Shown: positions 1-8,933, numbered from the stretch's first letter. The stretch is DNA of 64,000 nucleotides from CBDUEF01 sp018063485 (GCA_037045435.1 JBAOID010000041.1:1-64000); one strand, 5' to 3'. Numbers and translations: made by a program. Notes: generated from the letters alone by a model not told the origin.

Positions 1-101
1 CTTCTTGAAATTGAGAATATTTTGCTGATTTAGGGACCGACAGGTTTTCCACGCGGTGATCATGGATAGCGCTTGGGTATCATTTAAGAATGAGATCATA
101 G

Positions 102-122
102 TGTTGATTTTCACCCAGAACT
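102..122 (+). repeat. Isolated IS21-type terminal inverted repeat
   Basis: The 21 bases beginning TGTTGATTTTCACCC are an exact reverse complement of the right end of the divergent IS21 remnant at 8765-8785. Similarity stops directly after base 122. This is seen directly. The inference is that it is the left terminus of that same element, or of a relative, so the mobile island may once have been bounded by 102 and 8785. No matching target-site duplication is visible on the outer sides. Confidence 0.7.
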
Positions 123-440
123 TGTAGGGGGGGATTACCTTCTGGACAAATGCCAAAGGGACACAAGACCACCTAAGGTTTTGATAAGGCCGCAAAAAAT
201 GGGTGGATAGCTGACGGATGGTCTAGACGACGATGAAAGATGGTCGCTGGAATTGGACCAAAACCGCGCATTGGGGCGTCATAATCTAACATTGTCCTAG
301 CAGAATATGAACATTGGACCGCATGGGGCTAACATATTGAAGTGTAAAACGGGCTTTGGGTTGTCGCTTGAAGGCATTGGGCGGGTGTTTCGTGAGGGCG
401 ATGGCCTCGTGAGGCGGGATCGCTGGACTGCCAGAAGTAC

Positions 441-560
441 CCGAACTTTGCCCGAAAGACAAAGTTCGGGGATGATGAGCAAAGTTCACGAATAGTGTAG
501 AAAAAACAATGCAGTAGTAAGGTGATTGAGCCACTTGATGAGGCGGGCGAACTTTGCCCG
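441..560. repeat. Inverted CGAACTTTG boxes
   Basis: The core CGAACTTTG occurs forward at 442-450 and 549-557. It occurs in reverse orientation at 460-468, and the shorter CAAAGTTC at 480-487. The first two boxes form a perfect 10-bp inverted repeat (CCGAACTTTG, 9-nt loop, CAAAGTTCGG at 460-469). The last forward box is itself flanked by CGGGC/GCCCG. Such an arrangement fits protein binding sites (operator, iteron or transposase sites), but no partner gene is identifiable. Confidence 0.55.
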
Positions 561-567
561 TGTCTGA

Positions 568-604
568 GCGTTAGAAAGTGGTGAAACGCCACCATTCCTA
601 ACGC
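568..604. repeat. Hairpin-forming inverted repeat
   Basis: GCGTTAG at 568-574 pairs with CTAACGC at 598-604. An inner stem GTGGTG (578-583) pairs with CGCCAC (587-592, one G-T pair). There is no T-run after it, so it is not a typical intrinsic terminator. It lies 38 bp beyond the 3' end of the methylase pseudogene. Function unknown. Confidence 0.5.
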
Positions 605-641
605 CCGAACTGCCCGGATTACGGCAGCACAAAATTGCTGA

Positions 642-1461
642 TCAGCAGTTCGGCGCGGGCGGTTGGACCGCGCCGTTGCCGGCGCCGATGGTGTAGCTCG
701 TGGTTACCTCGGCAAGGCCTGGATCGCGGCCCAGGCGAAGAGGTCGGCGGATGTCGGGGACGTCGTTGATCGACAGGATGAAGCCGGCCTTTGAATGCCC
801 TTTACCAGCCGGGCCGCGAGGCGGCTCGAAATCCGCTGCAGCTCGAAGAGCGCCTTGCCGTAGTCGTCCTCGCAGCCCCAATAGGGCGGATCGAGGTAGA
901 AGAGCGTGCCCTCGGCCGTCGTAGCGCGCGGATGAAATCCGACCAGTCCAGGCACTCGATCACGACGCCCGACAGGCGGGTGTGCAGGTCTTCGAGCATC
1001 GGCTCCAGCGTGGTCAGGTTGAAGCGCGCCGGGCGCGTCGTGTCGCCACGCCGAAGTTGCGGCCGGAGACCTTGCCGCCGAAGGCCGTGCGCTGCAGGTA
1101 CAGGAACCGGGCGGCGCGTTCGAGGTCGGTGAGGGTGTCGGGGTCGGTCGTCGACCAGGCGGTTGAACTCGGCGCGGGTCGTGAGCTGGAAGCGCAGCGT
1201 GTCCAGGAACTGGGGATAGTGGCGCTGCAGGATGCGGAACTGGTTGGCGACGTCGCGGCCATAATCATTGATCACCTCGGCCTTAGGGCGCTGGCTGCGG
1301 CGCAGGAATATGCCGCCCATGCCCACGAAAGGCTCGGCATAGCTGGTGCAGGGAGTGGCGTCGATGATCGCGCAGATGCGCTTGGCAAGGTTACGTTTTC
1401 CGCCCAGCCAAGGGGCTGCGGGTGCTGTCGGTGTGACGTCGATCGGTGTAGGCGCGTTCAT
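642..1461 (-). pseudogene. Phage-type DNA adenine methylase (D12 class), broken
   Basis: The reading frame starts MNAPTPIDVTP at 1461 and shows the AdoMet-binding start (APWLGGKRNLAKRI, YAEPFVGMGG). It then moves between frames several times (near 1155, 1050, 925 and 810). Later frames carry LYLQRTAFGGKV, the catalytic DPPY motif (FYLDPPYWGCEDDYG) and ILSINDVPDIR, in the order expected of N6-adenine methyltransferases of the D12/Mu-like phage group. Four or more frame changes in about 800 bp make it a pseudogene, although the window also shows a tendency to single-base insertion errors. No restriction enzyme partner is visible. Confidence 0.75.
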
Positions 1462-1613
1462 GAGTGTCCTGTACAATGGAGGCGATCAGGAACGTATCAG
1501 GAACATTTAGAAATGTCAGCTATTTATGGGGACCAACGGATGTTGATTGCCACTGAGATTTGACCCGGCCTTGTCACCGAGAACTGACCCACCCATTGAT
1601 TATGTTCTGCGTG

Positions 1614-2406
1614 TCATGATGGCGTCAATGCTGGTGTTTCCTTCCGTTTCTTTTTCGCTGTTTCGGAGCTGGCCTTGAAGCGGAAGCTATCGTTTCCGGT
1701 CTCCAGAATGTGGCAGCGATGGGTGAGGCGATCGAGCAAGGCGGTGGTCATCTTGGCGTCGCCAAAGACGCTCGCCCATTCGCTGAAGCTCAGGTTGGTG
1801 GTGATGATGACGCTGGTGCGTTCATAGAGCTTGCTCAGAAGGTGGAAGAGCAAAGCCCCGCCGGAGGCGCTGAACGGCAGGTATCCCAGCTCGTCCAGGA
1901 TCACCAAGTCGGTTTTCACCAGCGCCTCGGCGATCTTCCCGGCCTTGCCTTGGGCCTTTTCCTGTTCCAGGGCGTTGACCAGTTCGACCGTTGAGAAGAA
2001 ACGCACACGTTTGCGGTGATGCTCGATAGCCTGGATGCCGAGGGCCGTCGCAACATGCGATTTCCCTGTGCCAGGGCCCACCGATCAGCACCACATTCTC
2101 AGCAGCATCCAGGAACTCGCAGCGATGGAGTTGGCGAACCAGAGCTTCACGCATTTCACTGGCGGCAAAGTCGAACGCGGACAAATCCTTGTAGGCTGGG
2201 AAGCGGGCTGCCTTCATGTGATATGCGATCGAGCGCACCTCTCGCTCGGCCATTTCGGCCTTGAGCAGCTGCGACAGGATCGGCATGGCGGATTCAAAGG
2301 CGGGTGAACCTTGCTCATGCAAGTCCTGCACGGCCTGCGCCATGCCTGGCATCTTCAGGCTGCGCAACATGATGATGAGAGCTGCACCGGCGGGGTCATG
2401 ACGCAT
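1614..2406 (-). pseudogene. istB: IstB-like ATPase of IS21 copy A, frameshifted
   Basis: IstB is the AAA+ helper ATPase of IS21 transposition. The N-terminal part (MRHDPAGAALIIMLRSLK) reads from 2406. The frame breaks within the Walker A coding sequence: an extra base at about 2080 changes GGPGTGKS into a frame that soon diverges. The remainder (ALGIQAIEHHRKRVRFF, LVILDELGY) continues in another frame to the stop at 1614. Copy B has the same gene without the extra base, so the lesion is a single insertion, real or a sequencing error. Confidence 0.85.
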
Positions 2407-3963
2407 GGCGTGTTCCTTCCCGGGGTGCGTAACCCATCATAGCGCGCGACATTGGCCTCGGGCTCCTTGCTCAGCGTCAAGGCCGCCGGAGGGTTAACAT
2501 CCGGCTGGTCGGTCGGTTTGCCATCCAGCAGCCTGTGGAGCAGGTTCAGCACATGGGTCTTGGTTGGCACACCTGCTTCGAGCGCCATTTCTACGGCACA
2601 GAGCACCGCCTGTTCGTCATGGTGCAGCACCAAGGACAGGATATCGACCATTTCGCGGTCCCCGCCAGGCTGGCGCAGTATCTTCGCCTGTAACATGCGG
2701 AAGGGTTCAGGCATTTCCACGAAGGGGGCACCATTGCGCAGCGCTCCGGGCTTGCGCTGAACGACTGCCAGATAATGGCGCCAATCATAGATGACGCGCC
2801 CCGGTTGGCGGTGCGATCGGTCGATGATGCGCTCATGCGTGCAAATCACGTGGCCCTCGGCCACAACCACCAACCGCTCAGGGTAAATGCGCAGGCTCAC
2901 AGGACGGTTCGCAAAGCTGGCAGGCACCGAATAACGCGTGCGATCAAAGTTGATCAGGCCCCCTCTCGCGCATGCAAGCATGCGCTGCCGGGCAGCGGGT
3001 CGGCGAGACGCGCTTTCTTTCCTCGACAAAGCCATCGAACATTGTGGGGAGCGGCATCAGCGCAGGCTTCTCGGCCTCCCACACATCGGCGATGCTGCCA
3101 GGCAACCTGCCATGGGCCGTCTCAGCCCAGAGCAGTTTGCAGCGCTCTTCCAACCAATCATTCAGCGCATCCAGATCTGGAAAGACCGACATGAGCTGCC
3201 ACATGCGATGGCGTGCGTCGCGGACATTCTTCTCGACCTGTCCTTTCTCCCATCCTGCGGCCGGATTGCAGAACTCAGGCTCGAAGACATAATGGCTGGT
3301 CATCGCCGTGAACCGGGCATTCACATCGCGCTTCTTGCCAAGTCCAACCTTGTCCACGGTGGTCTTCATATTGTCATAGATCCCGCGGCCTGGGATGCCC
3401 TCGAAGGCGCGGAACGCATGCCAATGCGCATCGAACAGCATCTCATGCGTTTGCAGCAGATAGGCCCGAACCAGAAAGGCGCGGCTGTGCGAGAGCTTGA
3501 TATGCGCCACTTGCAGCTTGATCCGCTCGCCACCGACATAGGCCCAATCTTCGCTCCAATCGAACTGGAACGCCTCGCCTGGTGCGAACACCAGCGGCAC
3601 GAAAGTTCCCCGATCTGTCGTGTGATACGCGCGCTGGCGTTCACCCTTCCATTCCCGAACGAAGGCCGCAACACGCTCGTAGGAACCGTCATATCCCAGC
3701 TTCACAAGATCGGCGTGCATCAGCTTCGCCGTCCGGCGCTCTTTGCGTGATTTGCGCTGATCCGAGACAAGCCAGGCTGTCAGCTGCTTGGCATATGGGT
3801 CGAGCTTGCTGGGACGATCCGGCGTCTGAAACGCAGGTTCAACAATCCCCTCCCGCAGGTATTTCTTGATCGTGTTGCGCGATATGCCCGTGCGCCGCGC
3901 GATCTCGCGAATGGGCATCTTGTCTCGCAGCGCCCAAGTCCTGATTACCTTCAAAAATCCCAT
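2396..3963 (-). pseudogene. istA: IstA transposase of IS21 copy A, disrupted
   Basis: IstA is the DDE transposase of IS21, with an N-terminal helix-turn-helix (REIARRTGISRNTIKKYL) and an RNase H-like core (QFDWSEDW near residue 130). The start at 3963 matches copy B. The frame is intact to KRVSPT (about residue 315), where a 42-bp block (2960-3001) replaces 5 bp and shifts the frame. The C-terminal half (FDRTRYSVPASFANRP onward) continues in another frame, which is shifted again near 2417 by one extra base just before the normal stop. Confidence 0.85.
2960..3001. repeat. Palindromic 42-bp block inside istA of copy A
   Basis: Compared with copy B, the 5 bases AGGTG are replaced by 42 bases. 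The block contains a perfect hairpin GCGCATGC-AA-GCATGCGC (2968-2985) overlapping a second one, GCTGCC-G-GGCAGC (2984-2996). The net +37 bp breaks the istA frame. Copy B retains the reading expected for IstA proteins (RVSPTCLITFDR), so copy A carries the change. Confidence 0.75.
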
Positions 3964-4076
3964 GTCGATCACTCCATATGCTCCCAGCTGGTTCAAGCCG
4001 AGGAAAGGTTGCACATGGGTCAAATCTCAGTGACAATTTTGGCGGTTGCCGGGTCAAATCTCAGTGGCAATCAACA

Positions 4077-4220
4077 GCTCGGCGCCGTCAAAGCCAAGGT
4101 CGAGGTCGTCCGTCAGGTCGTTGCAGTCATCAGTCGCTATCCGAGGGAAACCCGGAGGTCGGCGAGGTCGTCGAGGTGCTGTCTGACATGGGCTTCCAAC
4201 ACCCTCTGCAGGATCGCGGC
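4077..4220 (+). repeat. Arm 1 of imperfect inverted duplication next to IS copy A
   Basis: These 144 bases outside the copy A terminus are an imperfect reverse-complement match (roughly 85 percent by eye) of 4741-4884, which lies directly outside the copy B terminus. Both encode the 3' part of the terminase-like fragment. The inverted repeat therefore extends beyond the IS elements themselves. Confidence 0.7.
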
Positions 4221-4677
4221 CTCGATGATCACCGGCGTTCCGGTTTGTTTTTCCACCTCCCAAGGCCACTTCGGCCGCCATCAGCGCCGCCACTCTGTTG
4301 GGCCAAGTCACCCAAGTATCGCGTTCCTGTCGGGCCAACCGGAACACCAGCGCTTCCGCACGCGCCCGGTCGACCAGCGTGCCCTTCTTCTTCTGGATGC
4401 GCCAGCTGCTTGTCCTGCGCCTGGTAGACCGTCAGCGCGGTGCGGGCCTTCGAGATAGGACGAGCTGTCAGCCGGGCCGCTGAACCCGCTATCGCCACCG
4501 GTGCTGCGCGCGCTGCTGGTCCGGGTCGGTCATGTCGGCGCGGCGCACATCGGACGCGGCGGCGTTGATCGACCCGTCGCTGTAAACCACCAGCCGACTG
4601 GCCTTGCGCGCCTTCTGGATGGCCCCGCGCGACAGGCCGGAATGGGCGGAATACTCCCGCTCGGACATACCTTCCAT
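4077..4677 (-). pseudogene. Phage small-terminase/Nu1-like fragment, decayed
   Basis: Reading starts at 4677 with MEGMSEREYSAHSGLSRGAI, a helix-turn-helix-like DNA-packaging start followed by DGSINAAASDVRRA. It continues in a second frame (ISKARTALTVYQAQDKQLA) and a third (LVFRLARQERDTWVTWPNRV, then AALMAAEVAL). The order and style match Nu1-type small terminase or DNA-packaging proteins of prophages (family knowledge, not searched). At least two frame changes and interruption by IS copy A at 4077 make it non-functional. Confidence 0.5.
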
Positions 4678-4740
4678 GGTGATTGAATGCGCCTCAAGAT
4701 ACTAAAGCAAACTGAAATTGCTTGTTATTCAGTTGATTAC

Positions 4741-4884
4741 ACTCCGGCATAGAGCGGTGTCTGGAAGCCCATGTCAGACAGCACCTCGACGACCTTGCCG
4801 ACCTCCGGGTTTCCCTCGGATAGTGACGACACGGCTAGCAACGAACTGACGGGCGACCTCGACCTTGGCTTTGACGGCGCCGCG
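4741..4884 (-). repeat. Arm 2 of imperfect inverted duplication next to IS copy B
   Basis: Reverse-complement partner of 4077-4220, with several substitutions and small indels. The junction bases next to the two IS ends are almost the same (GCTCGGCGCCGTCAAAG versus CGCGGCGCCGTCAAAG reading outward). The differences suggest two diverged phage-gene copies rather than one recent inverted duplication. Confidence 0.7.
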
Positions 4885-4997
4885 TGTTGATTGCCACTGA
4901 GATTTGACCCGGCAACCGCCAAAATTGTCACTGAGATTTGACCCATGTGCAACCTTTCCTCGGCTTGAACCAGCTGGGAGCATATGGAGTGATCGAC

Positions 4998-6527
4998 ATG
5001 GGATTTTTGAAGGTAATCAGGACTTGGGCGCTGCGAGACAAGATGCCCATTCGCGAGATCGCGCGGCGCACGGGCATATCGCGCAACACGATCAAGAAAT
5101 ACCTGCGGGAGGGGATTGTTGAACCTGCGTTTCAGACGCCGGATCGTCCCAGCAAGCTCGACCCATATGCCAAGCAGCTGACAGCCTGGCTTGTCTCGGA
5201 TCAGCGCAAATCACGCAAAGAGCGCCGGACGGCGAAGCTGATGCACGCCGATCTTGTGAAGCTGGGATATGACGGTTCCTACGAGCGTGTTGCGGCCTTC
5301 GTTCGGGAATGGAAGGGTGAACGCCAGCGCGCGTATCACACGACAGATCGGGGAACTTTCGTGCCGCTGGTGTTCGCACCAGGCGAGGCGTTCCAGTTCG
5401 ATTGGAGCGAAGATTGGGCCTATGTCGGTGGCGAGCGGATCAAGCTGCAAGTGGCGCATATCAAGCTCTCGCACAGCCGCGCCTTTCTGGTTCGGGCCTA
5501 TCTGCTGCAAACGCATGAGATGCTGTTCGATGCGCATTGGCATGCGTTCCGCGCCTTCGAGGGCATCCCAGGCCGCGGGATCTATGACAATATGAAGACC
5601 ACCGTGGACAAGGTTGGACTTGGCAAGAAGCGCGATGTGAATGCCCGGTTCACGGCGATGACCAGCCATTATGTCTTCGAGCCTGAGTTCTGCAATCCGG
5701 CCGCAGGATGGGAGAAAGGACAGGTCGAGAAGAATGTCCGCGACGCACGCCATCGCATGTGGCAGCTCATGTCGGTCTTTCCAGATCTGGATGCGCTGAA
5801 TGATTGGTTGGAAGAGCGCTGCAAACTGCTCTGGGCTGAGACGGCCCATGGCAGGTTGCCTGGCAGCATCGCCGATGTGTGGGAGGCCGAGAAGCCTGCG
5901 CTGATGCCGCTCCCCACAATGTTCGATGGCTTTGTCGAGGAAAGGAAGCGCGTCTCGCCCACCTGCCTGATCACCTTTGATCGCACGCGTTATTCGGTGC
6001 CTGCCAGCTTTGCGAACCGTCCTGTGAGCCTGCGCATTTACCCTGAGCGGTTGGTGGTTGTGGCCGAGGGCCACGTGATTTGCACGCATGAGCGCATCAT
6101 CGACCGATCGCACCGCCAACCGGGGCGCGTCATCTATGATTGGCGCCATTATCTGGCAGTCGTTCAGCGCAAGCCCGGAGCGCTGCGCAATGGTGCCCCC
6201 TTCGTGGAAATGCCTGAACCCTTCCGCATGTTACAGGCGAAGATACTGCGCCAGCCTGGCGGGGACCGCGAAATGGTCGATATCCTGTCCTTGGTGCTGC
6301 ACCATGACGAACAGGCGGTGCTCTGTGCCGTAGAAATGGCGCTCGAAGCAGGTGTGCCAACCAAGACCCATGTGCTGAACCTGCTCCACAGGCTGCTGGA
6401 TGGCAAACCGACCGACCAGCCGGATGTTAACCCTCCGGCGGCCTTGACGCTGAGCAAGGAGCCCGAGGCCAATGTCGCGCGCTATGATGGGTTACGCACC
6501 CCGGGAGGAACACGCCATGCGTCATGA
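4998..6527 (+). CDS. istA: IS21-family transposase IstA
   Basis: A 509-residue DDE transposase. ATG 4998 (MGFLKVIRTWALRDKM) is chosen because GGAGTGATC precedes it and the helix-turn-helix REIARRTGISRNTIKKYL follows at residues 18-35, as in the family. The integrase core shows QFDWSEDWAYVGGERIKL around residue 135 and GWEKGQVEKNVRDAR near 240. The C-terminal Mu-transposase-like domain begins near RYSVPASFANRPV. The stop overlaps the istB start by 11 nt, so the two proteins are translationally coupled. It acts on the IS terminal repeats together with IstB. It is the only complete istA in the window. Confidence 0.93.
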   Translation: MGFLKVIRTWALRDKMPIREIARRTGISRNTIKKYLREGIVEPAFQTPDRPSKLDPYAKQLTAWLVSDQRKSRKERRTAKLMHADLVKLGYDGSYERVAAFVREWKGERQRAYHTTDRGTFVPLVFAPGEAFQFDWSEDWAYVGGERIKLQVAHIKLSHSRAFLVRAYLLQTHEMLFDAHWHAFRAFEGIPGRGIYDNMKTTVDKVGLGKKRDVNARFTAMTSHYVFEPEFCNPAAGWEKGQVEKNVRDARHRMWQLMSVFPDLDALNDWLEERCKLLWAETAHGRLPGSIADVWEAEKPALMPLPTMFDGFVEERKRVSPTCLITFDRTRYSVPASFANRPVSLRIYPERLVVVAEGHVICTHERIIDRSHRQPGRVIYDWRHYLAVVQRKPGALRNGAPFVEMPEPFRMLQAKILRQPGGDREMVDILSLVLHHDEQAVLCAVEMALEAGVPTKTHVLNLLHRLLDGKPTDQPDVNPPAALTLSKEPEANVARYDGLRTPGGTRHAS

Positions 6528-7308
6528 CCCCGCCGGTGCAGCTCTCATCATCATGTTGCGCAGCCTGAAGATGCCAGGCATGGCGCAGGCCGTGCAGGAC
6601 TTGCATGAGCAAGGTTCACCCGCCTTCGAATCCGCCATGCCGATCCTGTCGCAGCTGCTCAAGGCCGAAATGGCCGAGCGAGAGGTGCGCTCGATCGCAT
6701 ATCACATGAAGGCAGCCCGCTTCCCAGCCTACAAGGATTTGTCCGCGTTCGACTTTGCCGCCAGTGAAATGCGTGAAGCTCTGGTTCGCCAACTCCATCG
6801 CTGCGAGTTCCTGGATGCTGCTGAGAATGTGGTGCTGATCGGGGGCCCTGGCACAGGGAAATCGCATGTTGCGACGGCCCTCGGCATCCAGGCTATCGAG
6901 CATCACCGCAAACGCGTGCGCTTCTTCTCAACGGTCGAACTGGTCAACGCCCTGGAACAGGAAAAGGCCCAGGGCAAGGCCGGGAAGATCGCCGAGGCGC
7001 TGGTGAAAACCGACTTGGTGATCCTGGACGAGCTGGGATACCTGCCGTTCAGCGCCTCCGGCGGGGCTTTGCTCTTCCACCTCCTGAGTAAGCTCTATGA
7101 ACGCACCAGCGTCATCATCACCACCAACCTGAGCTTCAGCGAATGGGCGAGTGTCTTCGGCGACGCCAAGATGACCACCGCCTTGCTCGATCGCCTCACC
7201 CATCGCTGCCACATTCTGGAGACCGGAAACGATAGCTTCCGCTTCAAGGCCAGCTCCGAAACAGCGAAAAAGAAACGGAAGGAAACACCAGCATTGACGC
7301 CATCATGA
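6517..7308 (+). CDS. istB: IS21-family helper ATPase IstB
   Basis: A 263-residue AAA+ ATPase that assembles on target DNA and activates IstA. The start MRHDPAGAALIIMLRSLKMP follows GGGAGGAAC at 6503-6511. The Walker A GGPGTGKSHVATALG is near residue 110, Walker B LVILDELGYLPF near 170, and the sensor-like ITTNLSFSEW near 208. It overlaps the end of istA by 11 nt. It is intact, unlike the copies at 1614-2406 and 7903-8709. Confidence 0.93.
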   Translation: MRHDPAGAALIIMLRSLKMPGMAQAVQDLHEQGSPAFESAMPILSQLLKAEMAEREVRSIAYHMKAARFPAYKDLSAFDFAASEMREALVRQLHRCEFLDAAENVVLIGGPGTGKSHVATALGIQAIEHHRKRVRFFSTVELVNALEQEKAQGKAGKIAEALVKTDLVILDELGYLPFSASGGALLFHLLSKLYERTSVIITTNLSFSEWASVFGDAKMTTALLDRLTHRCHILETGNDSFRFKASSETAKKKRKETPALTPS

Positions 7309-7381
7309 CACGCAGAACATAATCAATGGGTGGGTCAGTTCTCGGTGACAAGGCCGGGTCAAATCTCAGTGGCAATCAACA

Positions 7382-7913
7382 CATTCGCCAATCGCCCTGT
7401 CAGCTTGCGGGTCTATCCGGATCGGCTGGTCGTTGCGGCCGAGGGTAGCATCCTGTGCGAACATGTCCGTGTGATCCAGCGCAGCCACAAGCTGCCACCG
7501 CAGACGATCTATGACTGGCGGCACTATCTGGCGGTCGTTCAGCGCAAGCCCGGGGCACTTGCGCAATGGGGCGCCCTTCCTGGAATTACCGCCACGCATT
7601 CAGGCAGTTACAGGATCACATGCTGCGCAAGCCTGGTGGCGATCAGACGAGATGGTCGATGTCCTGGCACTGGTGTTTGCATCACGATGAACAGGCCGTG
7701 CTGGCGGCCGTGGAGACTGGCCCTGGCCGAGCTGGCGTGCCGACCAAGACCCATGTGCTGAACCTGTTGCACCGGCTGGTCGATGGCAAGGTGATCGGCG
7801 GGCCGCCACTCGACACCCCACAGGCGCTGGCCCTGCGCCGCGAGCCCAAGGCCAATGTCGAACGCTATGACGGCCTGCGCGCCCAGATCGCAGGGGGCCG
7901 CCATGCGTCATGA
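7382..7913 (+). pseudogene. IstA C-terminal fragment of IS21 copy C
   Basis: The C-terminal region of an IstA is recognisable as FANRPVSLRVYPDRLVVAAEG, then IYDWRHYLAVVQRKPGA, HHDEQAVLAAVE, TKTHVLNLLHRLVDGK and GGRHAS at the stop. The frame changes several times between 7560 and 7740, mostly as apparent single-base insertions. The N-terminal two thirds are absent. It is not functional. Confidence 0.85.
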
Positions 7914-8709
7914 TCCAGCTGCAGTGCCGCCATCGTCATCATGCTGCGCAGTCTGAAGATGTATGGCATGGCCCAAGCCGTCACCGACCTGATCGAACAG
8001 GGCGCTCCGGCCTTTGAGGCTGCCGTGCCAATGCTGTCGCAACTTCTGAAGGCTGAACTGGCCGAGCGCGAGGTTCGCTCCATCGCCTATCACATGAAGT
8101 CAGCCCGCTTCCCGGCCTACAAGGATCTCTCCGGGCTTCGACTTTGCGACCAGCGAGATCAATGAAGCCACTGTCAGGACCCTGCATCGCTGTGAGTTCA
8201 TGGACGGGGCGCAGAACGTGGTCCTGATCGGCGGCCCGGGCACCGGCAAAACCCACGTTGCCACCGCCCTCGGCGTTCAGGCCATCGAGCATCACCGCCG
8301 CAAGGTCCGCTTCTTCTCGACCATCGAACTGGTCAACGCCCTCGAACAGGAAAAGGCCAAGGGCAAGGCCGGACAGATCGCCGAGGCCATGACCAAGCTC
8401 GACCTCGTGATCCTGGACGAATTGGGATACCTGCCGTTCAGCGCATCAGGCGGGGCGCTGCTCTTCCACCTGCTGAGCAAGCTTTACGAACGCACCAGCG
8501 TCGTGATCACAACCAACCTCAGCTTCAGCGAATGGGCCACGGTCTTCGGCGACGCCAAGATGACCACGGCCTTGCTCGACCGTCTCACCCACCGCTGCCA
8601 CATCCTGGAAACTGGAAACGACAGCTTCCGCTTCAAGGCCAGCTCAGCTGCGGCGTCAGCCACAAACGAAAAAGAAGGAGGCAACACGCATGTCTTGACC
8701 CCAGCATGA
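7903..8709 (+). pseudogene. IstB-like ATPase of IS21 copy C, frameshifted
   Basis: The start MRHDPAA at 7903 loses frame within the first 15 codons. The next frame (MLRSLKMYGMAQAVTDLIEQ) runs to about 8145, where an extra G shifts it again. The C-terminal 169 codons from 8200 are open and include Walker A GGPGTGKTHVATALG and Walker B LVILDELGYLPF. If the two shifts are sequencing errors the gene would be full length; as given it is broken. Confidence 0.8.
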
Positions 8710-8933
8710 ACCCGCAGAATCCATAATCAGCAGGTGGCTCAATTCTCGGTGAAAAACCCGGCTCAGTTCTGGGTGAAAATCAACAGCAAGGGCACACCCT
8801 TGATGAAATCGAAAGACAAGCCGGGATAAACCGCCCGATTGCCGGGCTTCACCGGCGGCAGTCACCAAGCAAGCGGCTTGAATTCCAAAGTCCGAACGCG
8901 TATCTGCACCCCGAACCGCGATGTCAGGACAAA

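Larger units (their letters stand above)
1..640. other. Gene-free left edge of mobile island
   Basis: No convincing coding region is visible here; the short open frames have no recognisable similarity and poor start contexts. Base composition is more AT-rich than the rest of the window. The stretch contains an isolated IS21-type terminal repeat (102-122), four CGAACTTTG boxes (441-560) and a hairpin (568-604), which are listed separately. It leads into the 3' end of a broken adenine methylase, so it is best read as phage or plasmid debris. I recognise no gene. Confidence 0.6.
1541..4076 (-). mobile_element. IS21-family element, copy A
   Basis: The element is bounded by inverted repeats beginning TGTTGATTGCCACTGAGA at 1541 and at 4076 (reverse strand). 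A second internal repeat of GTCACTGAGATTTGACCC lies near the istA end, a typical multiple-terminal-repeat arrangement of IS21. It carries istA and istB in tandem. It is nearly identical to copy B but 39 bp longer: a 42-bp block replaces 5 bp in istA, one extra base sits near the istA stop, and one extra base sits in the istB Walker A region. The two copies lie in inverted orientation around 808 bp. Confidence 0.9.
4885..7381 (+). mobile_element. IS21-family element, copy B (intact)
   Basis: A 2497-bp element bounded by TGTTGATTGCCACTGAGA at 4885 and its inverse ending at 7381. It contains uninterrupted istA and istB with an 11-nt overlap, the usual IS21 layout, and looks capable of transposition. 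Its right end is joined directly to the middle of an istA gene of a different IS21 element (7382 onward), so it appears to have inserted into that element. Confidence 0.9.
7382..8785 (+). mobile_element. 3' remnant of a divergent IS21 element, copy C
   Basis: This segment holds the last third of istA and an istB. They resemble copies A and B but are clearly diverged at the DNA level. It ends at the terminal repeat 8765-8785. The 5' part is missing, because the left side is occupied by copy B, which joins in mid-istA (the sequence resumes at FANRPVSLRVYP). The matching left terminal repeat lies alone at 102-122. It stands 148 bp upstream of secE. Confidence 0.85.

Noticed and set aside
8786..8933. 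tRNA-Trp upstream of secE
   Set aside because: Searched by eye for a cloverleaf and a CCA anticodon in the spacer; none found.
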